Shown: positions 1-6,671 of the stretch, piece by piece
Layout of the letters: every line of letters starts with the position of its first letter
Numbering within the stretch: the first letter of the stretch is position 1
From: Candidatus Tayloriibacteriota bacterium
GTDB taxonomy: Bacteria; Patescibacteriota; Minisyncoccia; Phycocordibacterales; JAKAEA01
Assembly (NCBI GenBank): GCA_029288535.1
Contig: JARIGY010000084.1
Span: forward strand, 1-9,242
Length of the DNA stretch: 9,242 nt
Direction of reading: 5' to 3'
Notes under the pieces: model-generated
Database searches by the model: none
Told to the model about the DNA's origin: nothing
The model's input: the letters and a program-made list of their open reading frames with translations, nothing else
Made by a program: the position numbers and the translations under genes

Positions 1-2
1 AT

Positions 3-218
3 ATGAATCACCCGGTTATGGGTGACAAATCAAAAATGTGCAATTGCCCGCATCACAAAGTCGTACCGGTCGCTATTATGCTCATAGGTCTCGATGTGAT
101 CCTCGGCACGATGAATGTGTACAATATCATGTGGATGGCGCTGGTCGTCGGCATACTGCTTATCGTTATCGGAGGTACGAGGCTTGGCAGTGCAAAGTGC
201 GGCTGCTGCGGCAAATAA
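3..218 (+). CDS. Small cysteine-rich two-helix membrane protein, unknown function
   Basis: A 71-residue protein with two predicted membrane helices (about residues 20-36 and 43-58) joined by a very short turn. Both flanks carry possible metal ligands: C13, C15, H17 and H18 (motif CNCPHH) before helix 1 and C66, C68, C69 (CGCCGK) after helix 2. With a hairpin topology both clusters would lie on the same face of the membrane and could form one metal or thiol site; this is inference. The start is uncertain: ATG at 3, 18 and 36 are in frame, the last giving a protein that begins MCNCPHH, and the upstream region is cut off by the window edge. A strong terminator follows 22 nt after the stop. Small CxCPHH hairpin proteins resemble uncharacterised CPR proteins I have seen, but I cannot name a family. 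The gene is likely real; its function is unknown. Confidence 0.7.
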   Translation: MNHPVMGDKSKMCNCPHHKVVPVAIMLIGLDVILGTMNVYNIMWMALVVGILLIVIGGTRLGSAKCGCCGK

Positions 219-240
219 TTTCCGCTTAAAAATGAAGCGC

Positions 241-278
241 AAAAACTGCCTTCGTTTATCGGGCAGTTTTTGTTTTTT
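241..278 (+). terminator. Intrinsic terminator after the small membrane protein gene
   Basis: A 10-bp stem, AAAAACTGCC (241-250) pairing perfectly with GGCAGTTTTT (262-271), encloses an 11-nt loop and is followed by G and six T. It ends the transcript of the 3-218 gene and isolates it from the next gene. Confidence 0.88.
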
Positions 279-310
279 CCTAGAATTGGCCTTTCCTTCG
301 CTTTCGATAG

Positions 311-338
311 TTGATAAATAGCGCAGTTCTGGTAGATT
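311..338 (+). promoter_or_regulatory. Weak candidate promoter for the 378-707 gene
   Basis: TTGATA (311-316) and TAGATT (333-338) are separated by 16 bp, a plausible but imperfect sigma70-type pair. It lies between the upstream terminator and the gene, so a promoter is needed somewhere here. This is the best match I can see, not a strong one. Confidence 0.35.
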
Positions 339-344
339 AGCCGA

Positions 345-356
345 AGAACCGGTTCT
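345..356. promoter_or_regulatory. Perfect 12-bp palindrome in the leader of the 378-707 gene
   Basis: AGAACCGGTTCT is a perfect inverted repeat without spacer. It sits just downstream of the candidate -10 and 7 nt before the ribosome binding site. The position would suit an operator for a dimeric repressor; no regulator is visible, so the role is inference. Confidence 0.35.
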
Positions 357-363
357 CCCACAT

Positions 364-371
364 AAGGAAGG
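364..371 (+). promoter_or_regulatory. Strong Shine-Dalgarno site (AAGGAAGG)
   Basis: AAGGAAGG ends 6 nt before the ATG at 378 and fixes that start. It matters because the ribosomal genes nearby have no such site. Confidence 0.8.
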
Positions 372-377
372 TGTCTC

Positions 378-707
378 ATGAAGAATTTCCGTGTGCTCTA
401 TTCTGCTTGTCTCGTCCTCTGTCTTTCCCTTATTGTTATTTTCAGTGGTTTGAAACGAGGTACTCCACTTCATGAAGACGACATGATTGCCGGTCAGGAA
501 TACGAAGTCGTCGCTGTCCATGAATGGGATTCGTTTGAATCTGACCTTCTCATGTATGAGGTTAAAAAAGACAGGCAGATGATTACCAAGTATTACCTCA
601 TTCACAAGGAGGGGAGCGAAACCTTCGTCAGGGGCAACTACCGCTGCGTTCTAGAAAATGGCAAAAAGAAACTCGTTCTCATCAAGGCTTCGGCCGACTT
701 ACCATAG
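378..707 (+). CDS. Membrane-anchored small protein of unknown function
   Basis: A 109-residue protein with one N-terminal hydrophobic segment (about residues 6-24, preceded by Lys and Arg), best read as an uncleaved signal anchor or signal peptide. The rest would be an extracytoplasmic domain of about 80 residues rich in charged residues and alternating beta-like stretches (QEYEVVAVHEW, TKYYLIHKEG, KKKLVLIKA), suggesting a small beta fold; this is inference. No lipobox is convincing: C11 and C15 lack the usual preceding small residue and h-region. I recognise no family. The start is supported by a strong ribosome binding site 6 nt upstream. The stop codon lies inside the loop of the terminator that ends the gene. 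The gene is monocistronic, between a terminator and the tuf promoter, and nothing links it functionally to translation. Confidence 0.8.
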   Translation: MKNFRVLYSACLVLCLSLIVIFSGLKRGTPLHEDDMIAGQEYEVVAVHEWDSFESDLLMYEVKKDRQMITKYYLIHKEGSETFVRGNYRCVLENGKKKLVLIKASADLP

Positions 708-719
708 TCGGCCTTTTTT
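692..719 (+). terminator. Intrinsic terminator overlapping the stop codon of the 378-707 gene
   Basis: GGCCGAC (692-698) pairs with GTCGGCC (707-713) around an 8-nt loop and is followed by six T (714-719). The TAG stop at 705-707 spans the loop and the first stem base, so the terminator is partly built from coding sequence. It separates this gene from the tuf-S10 transcript. Confidence 0.88.
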
Positions 720-732
720 ATACCCCCGTTAT

Positions 733-760
733 TTGACAATATCCATGACTCTGATAATAT
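733..760 (+). promoter_or_regulatory. Promoter for tuf and the first half of the S10 cluster
   Basis: A perfect -35 TTGACA (733-738) lies 16 bp upstream of TAATAT (755-760), which is preceded by TG at the extended -10 position (752-753). Transcription would begin near 767, leaving a leader of roughly 95 nt before tuf. The leader is AU-rich, with a weak 4-bp hairpin (CGCA/TGCG, 769-780) followed by a T run. I see no clear riboswitch or attenuator. Confidence 0.7.
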
Positions 761-861
761 AAGCCAATCGCATTTTTGCGTCGTTTTTTGTATCTATCTC
801 GGTACACTATTCGTCAAAAAGTTATTATTAATAGACAGTTCATTTTTTATTACCCAATTTT

Positions 862-2055
862 ATGGCAGAATTATTTGATCGATCAAAGCCACACGTAAAC
901 GTCGGCACCATCGGCCACGTTGACCACGGCAAGACCACGCTCACCGCAGCTATCTTGAACGTTCTAAACCTCAGCGGTCAGAAAGTTAAGATGAAAGGCG
1001 TCAATGACATCGACTCCGCTCCGGAAGAAAAGGCCCGAGGCATCACCATTGCGCTTTCGCACAATGAGTACTCGACCAACAACCGACACTACGCTCACAT
1101 CGACGCGCCAGGTCACGCCGACTACATCAAGAACATGATCACCGGTGCCGCCCAAATGGACGGAGCTATCCTCGTGGTAGCCGCTACCGACGGTGTTATG
1201 CCCCAGACTCGCGAACACATCCTTCTTGCAAAGCAGGTTGGTGTGCCACGAATCATCGTCTTTTTGAACAAAGTAGACATGGTTGAGGACGCAGATCTTA
1301 TCGATCTCGTTGAAGAAGAAGTCCGAGATCTTCTTACAAAGCAGGACTACGACGGCGCAAACGCCCCTATTATCCGAGGTTCAGCCCTCAAGGCTCTCGA
1401 AGCAAAGGACATCAAAGATGAGTGGGCGCAGAAAGTGCTCAAGCTCACCGAGATGCTCGATGAATATATCCCTGTTCCTGTCCGAGATGTCGAGAAGCCA
1501 TTCCTCATGCCGATCGAAGACATTTTCTCAATTGAAGGCCGCGGAACCGTGGTTACCGGCAAAATCGAGCGAGGAATGATCAAAGTCGGAGAAGAAGCGG
1601 AAGTTGTCGGTCTCAAGGCTACTGCCAAGACTACCGTTACCGGTATCGAGGCTTTCAACAAGACCCTCAATGAAGGTATTGCCGGCGACAACGCAGGTAT
1701 CCTCCTCCGAGGTATTGCAAAGGATGACATCACCCGAGGTCAGGTTCTTGCAAAGCCGGGTTCAGTGAATCCTCACTCAGAATTCGAGGCGGAAGTTTAT
1801 ATCCTCAAGAAAGAGGAAGGTGGACGACACACTCCATTCTTTACCGGATACAAGCCACAGTTTTACGTCCGAACAACCGACGTAACCGGCGAAGTTACCC
1901 TCAAGGAAGGCGTTGAAATGGTTATGCCAGGCGACACGGTGACATTCAAGGTAAAACTTGTTGCCCCTATCGCGCTTGAGCAGAACACCCGATTCGCCAT
2001 TCGAGAAGGTGGAAAGACCGTAGGTGCCGGTGTCGTAACGAAGATCGTCGCCTAA
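862..2055 (+). CDS. tuf: Translation elongation factor Tu (EF-Tu)
   Basis: Full-length EF-Tu of 397 residues, the GTPase that brings aminoacyl-tRNA to the ribosomal A site. All G motifs are visible: GHVDHGKT (18-25), RGITI (59-63), DAPGH (81-85), NKVD (136-139) and GSAL (173-176), including the catalytic histidine H85. Domains 2 and 3 follow from about residue 205, with [13 protein letters not shown] as a typical domain 2 signature. Deviations from the E. coli protein are Ala instead of Cys in the DCPGH motif and ALSHNEY instead of NTxHVEY after RGITI. The gene heads the cluster, 33 nt before rpsJ; rpsL, rpsG and fusA, which precede tuf in many bacteria, are absent here. No Shine-Dalgarno is present before the ATG (context CCCAATTTT). 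By hand count 14 of its 16 arginines are encoded by CGA and 2 by CGC. Confidence 0.98.
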   Translation: MAELFDRSKPHVNVGTIGHVDHGKTTLTAAILNVLNLSGQKVKMKGVNDIDSAPEEKARGITIALSHNEYSTNNRHYAHIDAPGHADYIKNMITGAAQMDGAILVVAATDGVMPQTREHILLAKQVGVPRIIVFLNKVDMVEDADLIDLVEEEVRDLLTKQDYDGANAPIIRGSALKALEAKDIKDEWAQKVLKLTEMLDEYIPVPVRDVEKPFLMPIEDIFSIEGRGTVVTGKIERGMIKVGEEAEVVGLKATAKTTVTGIEAFNKTLNEGIAGDNAGILLRGIAKDDITRGQVLAKPGSVNPHSEFEAEVYILKKEEGGRHTPFFTGYKPQFYVRTTDVTGEVTLKEGVEMVMPGDTVTFKVKLVAPIALEQNTRFAIREGGKTVGAGVVTKIVA

Positions 2056-2088
2056 CTTTGATTCTATAAGTACTTTAACAACAGCATC

Positions 2089-2469
2089 ATGACAGCCGAA
2101 GTAACGCCAAAAAAACCAAAGACAGAAGCGCGCCCAAAGAAGGCTGCAGTTCGAAAGGACATTATTCAGAAGCTCCGCATCCGCGTTCGAGCCTATGAGT
2201 ACAAAGTTCTCGATCTTTCCGTAAAACAAATTATGGATACGGCTCTTCGTTATGATGCGGAAGTTATCGGACCCATCCCGCTTCCTACCGAGATCAAAAA
2301 GTACACGGTCAATCGCGCCGCATTCATCTACAAGAACACGCGCGAACAGTTTGAGATGCGAGTCCACAAGCGCCTGATCGATATCATCAACCCGACTCCA
2401 AAAATCATAGAATCTCTCTCAAACCTTAGCCTGCCATCCGGCGTCACGATCGACGTAAAGAGCATGTAA
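2089..2469 (+). CDS. rpsJ: 30S ribosomal protein S10
   Basis: S10 (uS10), a head-domain protein of the 30S subunit; in E. coli it also pairs with NusB in antitermination. The core starts near residue 26 (KLRIRVRAYEYKVLD), and the family signature appears as YTVNRAAFIYKNTREQFEMR with the typical end IDVKSM. The length is 126 residues against the usual 102-105, because of an N-terminal extension of about 24 residues rich in Lys, Pro and Ala (PKKPKTEARPKK). The ATG at 2089 has no ribosome binding site, only the context AACAGCATCATG. A downstream start would remove the extension, but no in-frame ATG lies between it and the core, so the extended form is preferred. It sits 27 nt before rplC. Confidence 0.95.
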   Translation: MTAEVTPKKPKTEARPKKAAVRKDIIQKLRIRVRAYEYKVLDLSVKQIMDTALRYDAEVIGPIPLPTEIKKYTVNRAAFIYKNTREQFEMRVHKRLIDIINPTPKIIESLSNLSLPSGVTIDVKSM

Positions 2470-2496
2470 CGCAAGAGCGCCTCACCATAAACCATC

Positions 2497-3117
2497 ATGA
2501 AATTCATCCTCGGAACAAAACAGAATATGACGCAGATCTTTACCGAAAGCGGGGAAGTGAAGCCTGTTACCATGCTTGCCATCGGCCCCGTTACTGTTAC
2601 CCAGGTGAAGACCGATGAGAAAGACGGTTACAGCGCTGTGCAGGTGGGATATGGCGAACGAAAAGCCAAGAACATCAACAAAGCCCAGAAAGGCCACTTC
2701 AAGGATTTGGGCAATTTTGCCCACGTTAAAGAATACCGCCTGAAAGACAAGGAAACAGCAAACCTGAATGTTGGCGACAAAGTAGACCTCACGGCATTCA
2801 AGGAGGGCGATCTCGTCACTGTATCAGCAATCTCAAAAGGCAAAGGCTTTCAGGGCGTGGTCAAGCGCCATGGTTTTCATGGAGGACCCCGAACTCACGG
2901 CCAGAAGCACTCCGAGCGTGAAGCCGGTTCCATTTCCGGCGGTACCCGAAACGGCGGACGCGTTCCAACCGGCATGCGCATGGCAGGCCGAATGGGTAGC
3001 GACAAAATCACCGTCAAGAATCTTAAAGTCGCACAGATCAATACCGAAGCAGGTTTCATTTTGGTTGAAGGAGCAGTTCCTGGCCGACGTGGCACGCTCG
3101 TAGAAATTCACGGCTAA
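2497..3117 (+). CDS. rplC: 50S ribosomal protein L3
   Basis: L3 (uL3), an early-assembly 23S rRNA-binding protein whose long loop reaches the peptidyl transferase centre. The sequence starts with the typical LGTKQNMTQIF, contains the hallmark GKGFQGVVKRHGFHGG (about 114-129), and continues with the loop GSISGGTRNGGRVPTGMRMA. The end, EGAVPGRRGTLVEI, matches the family. The length of 206 residues is normal. In E. coli the loop carries a methylated glutamine (GSIGQNQTPG); that segment is SGGTRN here, so the modified glutamine is absent. The start context is ATAAACCATCATG with no Shine-Dalgarno. rplD follows after 11 nt. Confidence 0.97.
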   Translation: MKFILGTKQNMTQIFTESGEVKPVTMLAIGPVTVTQVKTDEKDGYSAVQVGYGERKAKNINKAQKGHFKDLGNFAHVKEYRLKDKETANLNVGDKVDLTAFKEGDLVTVSAISKGKGFQGVVKRHGFHGGPRTHGQKHSEREAGSISGGTRNGGRVPTGMRMAGRMGSDKITVKNLKVAQINTEAGFILVEGAVPGRRGTLVEIHG

Positions 3118-3128
3118 TACTCACCATC

Positions 3129-3779
3129 ATGGAAACACAAGTATACAATCAGCAGGGAAAAGCAAGCAGCAAGTTTACCTTACCGGAAGCTATCTTTTCC
3201 AACCCTTGGAACGCCGACTTGGTGCACCAGGTTGTGACCGGCATGATGGCAAACGCCCGCGACCCTATCGCTCACACCAAAACCCGTGGAGAAGTCCGCG
3301 GTGGAGGCAAGAAGCCATGGCAGCAGAAAGGTCTTGGACGCGCCCGTCACGGTTCTTCACGTTCTCCTATCTGGGTCGGTGGAGGTGTCGCGCACGGTCC
3401 CCGCAACGACAAGAACTATACTCAGAAGATCAACAAGAAAATGAAGACTAAGGCGCTTTACACTATCTTGAGCAAGAAACTCAAAGACAACGAGATCATT
3501 TTTGTCGATTCACTCGACTTTGCTGCGCCAAAGACCAAAGATGCAAAAGAAGTCCTGGGACAGCTCGCTGGTATCAAGGGTTTTGAGCGGCTTGCAACAA
3601 AGCGCAAGAATGCGGTTTTCATCGCTCTTTCCACAAAGGATCGAATGGTTGAAAAGAGTTTCGGCAACTTCGGCAGCATCGAAGTCGGCGAAATGCGAAA
3701 CCTGAACCCGCTTCATGTTCTCAATTACAAGTACTTGGTGATCGCCGCGCCGGCAGAAAGCCTTAAGCAGATCGCATAA
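3129..3779 (+). CDS. rplD: 50S ribosomal protein L4
   Basis: L4 (uL4), which binds 23S rRNA and lines the exit-tunnel constriction. The diagnostic loop is intact at about residues 51-92 (TRGEVRGGGKKPWQQKGLGR, then GSSRSPIWVGGGVAHGPR), followed by the KALYTILSKKL helix and the C-terminal LNPLHVLNYKYLVIA. The length of 216 residues is in the normal range. In E. coli L4 represses its own operon through a leader before rpsJ; here tuf lies upstream and no equivalent leader is evident. The start context is ACTCACCATCATG without a Shine-Dalgarno. The next gene begins 6 nt after the stop. Confidence 0.97.
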   Translation: METQVYNQQGKASSKFTLPEAIFSNPWNADLVHQVVTGMMANARDPIAHTKTRGEVRGGGKKPWQQKGLGRARHGSSRSPIWVGGGVAHGPRNDKNYTQKINKKMKTKALYTILSKKLKDNEIIFVDSLDFAAPKTKDAKEVLGQLAGIKGFERLATKRKNAVFIALSTKDRMVEKSFGNFGSIEVGEMRNLNPLHVLNYKYLVIAAPAESLKQIA

Positions 3780-3785
3780 ACCACC

Positions 3786-4157
3786 ATGGCATTATTTGGA
3801 TCAAAAAAGAATACAAAAACTACAGCTCCTAAAGCAGAAACCAAGGAGGTGGCAATCGCGGCACCACAGGCGGCAAGCGCTCGCGATCTTTCACATATCA
3901 TCAAGAGTCCGCGCATCACCGAAAAAGCTTCGATGAAAGCCGAGGCCAACATCTACGCTTTCGAAGTGGCTGAAGTCGCAACCAAGAGCTCGATTGCGGC
4001 TGCTATCAAAGAAATGTACAATGTCAGTCCGGTCAAAGTCGCTATCGTGCGCATTCCCAAGAAAGAGGTTTTTGTCCGGGGCCGAGCCGGCACCAAGGGC
4101 GGCGGTAAAAAGGCATACATATACTTAAAGAAAGGGGAAACAATAGAATTTGCCTAA
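3786..4157 (+). CDS. rplW: 50S ribosomal protein L23
   Basis: L23 (uL23), located at the tunnel exit where it docks trigger factor and SRP. The core begins near residue 35 (DLSHIIKSPRITEKASM) and contains YAFEVAEVATKSSIAAAIKEMYNVSPVKV, followed by the basic loop and KKAYIYLKKGETIEF. The length is 123 residues against about 100, because of an N-terminal extension of roughly 34 residues rich in Lys, Thr and Ala (MALFGSKKNTKTTAPKAETK). The start follows the rplD stop by 6 nt in the context TAAACCACCATGG with no Shine-Dalgarno. The stop lies 1 nt before the rplB ATG, implying translational coupling. Confidence 0.95.
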   Translation: MALFGSKKNTKTTAPKAETKEVAIAAPQAASARDLSHIIKSPRITEKASMKAEANIYAFEVAEVATKSSIAAAIKEMYNVSPVKVAIVRIPKKEVFVRGRAGTKGGGKKAYIYLKKGETIEFA

Positions 4158-4158
4158 C

Positions 4159-5010
4159 ATGAAAACATACAGACCAACATCAAAATCGCGCCGCAACATG
4201 ACCGGCATCAATTACGGTAACTACATTACCGTTTCCGAGCCGCACAAGGCCCTCACAAGCGGCTTCAAGCGCGCTGTCGGCCGAAACTCACAGGGCAAGA
4301 TTACGACTCGCCATAAGGGTGCTGGCCACAAGCGACTCTTCCGCGATGTCGACTTCATGTACAACAAGAAAGAGGTTCCTGCCAAGATCACGACTGTCGA
4401 GTACGATCCAAACCGCACCGGTTTTATTGCGCTTGTTGTCTATGCTGACGGTGAGAAGCGCTACATGCTTTTGCCTAAGTCTGTGAAGGTCGGGGACACG
4501 GTTATCGTTTCTGCAAAAGCGGATATGAAGCCGGGCAACCGCACACAGCTCAAGCAGATCCCTGTCGGTACTTTCGTATACAATGTCGAGCTCAAGGTAA
4601 ACGGCGGCGCCAAGATCGCCCGATCGGCCGGCAACTTCGTTGAAGTTATCGCTCAGGACGCCGGTTATACTCAGATCAAAATGCCTTCAACCGAGATCCG
4701 CCGCGTGCCAGACAACGCATGGGCATCTATCGGTGAAGTTTCAAACGACGAAAACCGCCTCGTCAACCTCGGCAAAGCCGGACGTTCACGATGGCTCGGT
4801 ATCCGTCCAACTGTCCGAGGTACTGCCATGAACCCGGTAGACCATCCATACGGTGGTGGAGAAGGCCGACAGGGACGAGGAACCCGCCGTGCGAAGTCTA
4901 TCTACGGCAAGCCGACAGGCAAGGGTCAGAAGTCACGCCGAGCAAAGAAGTACTCAAACGTCTTCATCGTTACCCGCCGAAAAGTCGGCAAGTCGCGAGA
5001 TCAGAAATAA
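4159..5010 (+). CDS. rplB: 50S ribosomal protein L2
   Basis: L2 (uL2), a core protein near the peptidyl transferase centre that also bridges to the 30S subunit. At 283 residues it is close to the usual 275. The RNA-binding N-terminal region shows GRNSQGKITTRHKGAGHKR, the middle domain has ARSAGNFVEVIAQD, and the C-terminal region has GKAGRSRWLGIRPTVRGTAM and HPYGGGEG. The histidine of that last motif falls at residue 229, the same number as the functionally important E. coli H229. I chose the ATG at 4159, 1 nt after the rplW stop, over an in-frame TTG at 4150 because L2 normally begins with M-K/A-x-x-x-Y-x-P and this ATG gives MKTYRPTS. It is the last gene of the first half-operon; a terminator follows. 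Confidence 0.97.
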   Translation: MKTYRPTSKSRRNMTGINYGNYITVSEPHKALTSGFKRAVGRNSQGKITTRHKGAGHKRLFRDVDFMYNKKEVPAKITTVEYDPNRTGFIALVVYADGEKRYMLLPKSVKVGDTVIVSAKADMKPGNRTQLKQIPVGTFVYNVELKVNGGAKIARSAGNFVEVIAQDAGYTQIKMPSTEIRRVPDNAWASIGEVSNDENRLVNLGKAGRSRWLGIRPTVRGTAMNPVDHPYGGGEGRQGRGTRRAKSIYGKPTGKGQKSRRAKKYSNVFIVTRRKVGKSRDQK

Positions 5011-5037
5011 TCCTTCTCAAAATAATTTTAAAGCAAT

Positions 5038-5066
5038 AAAAAAACCGATCATGAGATCGGTTTTTT
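5038..5066. terminator. Bidirectional intrinsic terminator after rplB
   Basis: CCGATC (5045-5050) pairs with GATCGG (5055-5060) around ATGA, flanked by A7 before and T6 after, so the stem extends by A-U pairs and terminates on either strand. On the plus strand it ends the tuf-rplB transcript 28 nt past the stop. On the minus strand it would be a second barrier behind the terminator of the 5125-6627 gene. Confidence 0.88.
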
Positions 5067-5074
5067 GCATTTTT

Positions 5075-5109
5075 GATATAAGAAAAGCCCCGATGCATGC
5101 ATCGGGGCT
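5075..5109 (-). terminator. Terminator of the minus-strand gene: 24-bp perfect palindrome
   Basis: Positions 5086-5109 form a perfect 24-bp palindrome (AGCCCCGATGCA followed by its reverse complement), giving a stem of 10 bp with a 4-nt TGCA loop. Read on the minus strand it is followed by TTTCTTATAT, a fair termination tail. It starts only 15 nt past the stop codon of the gene at 5125-6627. Confidence 0.82.
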
Positions 5110-5124
5110 AAGAACCACTGTCTT

Positions 5125-6627
5125 CTACATCTTGAAATCAAGCGCGTGCAATTCAGTGAGGAGTCGTTGGCGGCTAGCCTCCAGTTTATGCAACTCCTGA
5201 GCAAAAAGCTTCTCTGCAACCTCGGGAGCTTGGTGATTGGCTTCGTCGTACACAATGAGTATGACGAGCTCGATATCAAGCTTCATCGGCTCAGCTTCGT
5301 TTGTGCCTGAACCATTCAGGATCTGGTGTCCGTCAAAGTAGATGTTGGTCGCTCCGGGGACATGATTTCCTTGGCTCCTAAGTTCTTCCTCAGTAACTGC
5401 ATCTGTGCAGCCATTGTGGAAGCGTTGCGCTTCACGGATTCGTGCCGTGAACGGCGCTGGGTCAAACCCCAAATCCTGCTGAAAGAAAATCTGGGTATTG
5501 CCCTTGGCGTATGTTCCTTGGCGCTGGATCACGATTGCTGCACGCCCGCCTTCGTTTGATCGGCAGAATTTTTGGAATTCAAACTCGCGGTTAAGTCCGG
5601 TTGTAAGCCGGAATTCGAAGAGTCGGTCTCGCCCTCGTGGCGTTGTGACCATGGTCTGGACGTACCGATGATCTGTTTCGTCCGGATTATTCCAGGTGGC
5701 TCGAACGCGATGTTGGAAGCTCAATTCCTTTCGGTGTAGAGCTTTCAGGAACACGTGTGCTGCCTCGACGATTTCTTTTTCCGAAGCAGTGTTGTGAAGA
5801 AATGCCAGCCGAATCATGGTTACGAGATCAAACTTGCTGTCTGACCACGTATTGTCGACTCGTTGATTGAGTCGTGCATACTCGAGGATCCTGTTCATTT
5901 CCGGATGTTCCTCGAGAACCATGAGCTTAGCCGCTATGCGCCGGGCGCCAAACTGTTTCGGGTCGCCATTGACGTACGAACGATGCGGCGCAATGAACTC
6001 CTCGTTTCCGGTGCTTGCAAGCCATGATACGATAATGTCGTTCATGCTGAAAGGGACACTGCACGGCGGCTGTTTGTTGGCAATCACTGATCTCTCGTTA
6101 TGCAGGATTGCCGAGAGAAAGATGCTTGCGGCATAAAACACATCGCTGATCCGCTGCTCCTTCTCGCCGTTTTCGCCATCACAGCAATAACGGAAAGCGG
6201 CCTTGAGCAAGGGACCTAAGTCCCATTCTCCACCAAGAGCGCTGTTGTTCTGGACCTGAGCATAGCTCACCAGCTTTGAGTACTCAGGCAATCTATCCAG
6301 GCCCATCCTTTTGCTGACCTGACTCGCACAACAATCTCCCTCAATCCGAGGTTTGCCGACATCGGGATGTTCGTCGGCCCATCCGTTGAGGATACCAAAC
6401 GCCACCTCGCCCTCAGCTTCAAGTTGCTCGGCAGTTTTTCCGATACGATCCCGACCGTCATACAGGCGAATGCCTGCTTGAGCAGTGTTCACGTATTCTG
6501 AAGTCTCCGTGCAACCAAACAGGAAGATGCCGATAACATCATCAACATCGGGATTCCGGTGTGTAAGCTTGGTGTGAACAAAAAGGGGCTTCTGAGACGC
6601 AGAAACAGGCACATTTGACGCAACCAT
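5125..6627 (-). CDS. Uncharacterised protein with two DHH-like tandem domains
   Basis: A 500-residue, apparently cytoplasmic protein with no signal peptide or membrane segment. Near the N-terminus HRNPDVDD (H23, D27, D29) matches motif I of DHH-superfamily phosphoesterases (HxNPDxD, as in Mn-dependent pyrophosphatase), where these residues bind metal. DEH at 85-87, followed by GDCCASQVSKRMGL (97-110), lies where MYG1-like relatives have DHH and then CAxxLV. Residues 114-180 and 242-305 resemble each other (SYAQVQN/EYARLNQ, then W, DL, AF, and a helix ending FLxAxLH), suggesting an internal duplication whose second copy has lost HxNPDxD. Residues 363-440 (AAIVIQRQG, IYFDGHQILNGS) look like a further domain, and the end is helical. 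Possible roles are a nucleotide or phosphate-ester hydrolase or a non-catalytic relative. That the gene is real is near certain; the family call is tentative. The start is fixed by AAGGAG 6 nt upstream. Confidence 0.9.
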   Translation of the reverse strand: MVASNVPVSASQKPLFVHTKLTHRNPDVDDVIGIFLFGCTETSEYVNTAQAGIRLYDGRDRIGKTAEQLEAEGEVAFGILNGWADEHPDVGKPRIEGDCCASQVSKRMGLDRLPEYSKLVSYAQVQNNSALGGEWDLGPLLKAAFRYCCDGENGEKEQRISDVFYAASIFLSAILHNERSVIANKQPPCSVPFSMNDIIVSWLASTGNEEFIAPHRSYVNGDPKQFGARRIAAKLMVLEEHPEMNRILEYARLNQRVDNTWSDSKFDLVTMIRLAFLHNTASEKEIVEAAHVFLKALHRKELSFQHRVRATWNNPDETDHRYVQTMVTTPRGRDRLFEFRLTTGLNREFEFQKFCRSNEGGRAAIVIQRQGTYAKGNTQIFFQQDLGFDPAPFTARIREAQRFHNGCTDAVTEEELRSQGNHVPGATNIYFDGHQILNGSGTNEAEPMKLDIELVILIVYDEANHQAPEVAEKLFAQELHKLEASRQRLLTELHALDFKM

Positions 6628-6633
6628 AGCATG

Positions 6634-6639
6634 CTCCTT
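6634..6639 (-). promoter_or_regulatory. Consensus Shine-Dalgarno of the minus-strand gene
   Basis: On the minus strand AAGGAG ends 6 nt before the ATG at 6627, a textbook arrangement. It decides the start and shows that ribosomes of this organism probably retain a usable anti-Shine-Dalgarno. Confidence 0.9.
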
Positions 6640-6671
6640 CCCGGATTTTAAAACGCGGGAATAGAAGACTT

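Noticed and set aside
378..425. Lipoprotein signal peptide in the 378-707 product
   Set aside because: The cysteines at residues 11 and 15 lack a proper lipobox: YSAC lies too near the N-terminus and LVLC has Leu at -1, so a signal anchor is more likely.
30..605. Minus-strand open frame of 191 codons
   Set aside because: It runs antisense through two well-supported plus-strand genes and their terminator, has no ribosome binding site, and reads as low-quality, Lys/Arg-rich sequence without any motif.
769..790. Attenuator hairpin in the tuf leader (CGCA-TTTT-TGCG followed by a T run)
   Set aside because: The stem is only 4 bp and would not terminate transcription reliably; it could be chance in an AT-rich leader.
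1777..2367. Minus-strand open frame of 196 codons opposite tuf and rpsJ
   Set aside because: It is entirely antisense to conserved coding sequence and spans the tuf-rpsJ gap; it is a mirror of the codon pattern on the plus strand.
4150..4158. TTG at 4150 as the start of rplB
   Set aside because: It would add MPN before the canonical MKTYRP start and overlap rplW; the ATG at 4159 fits the family better.
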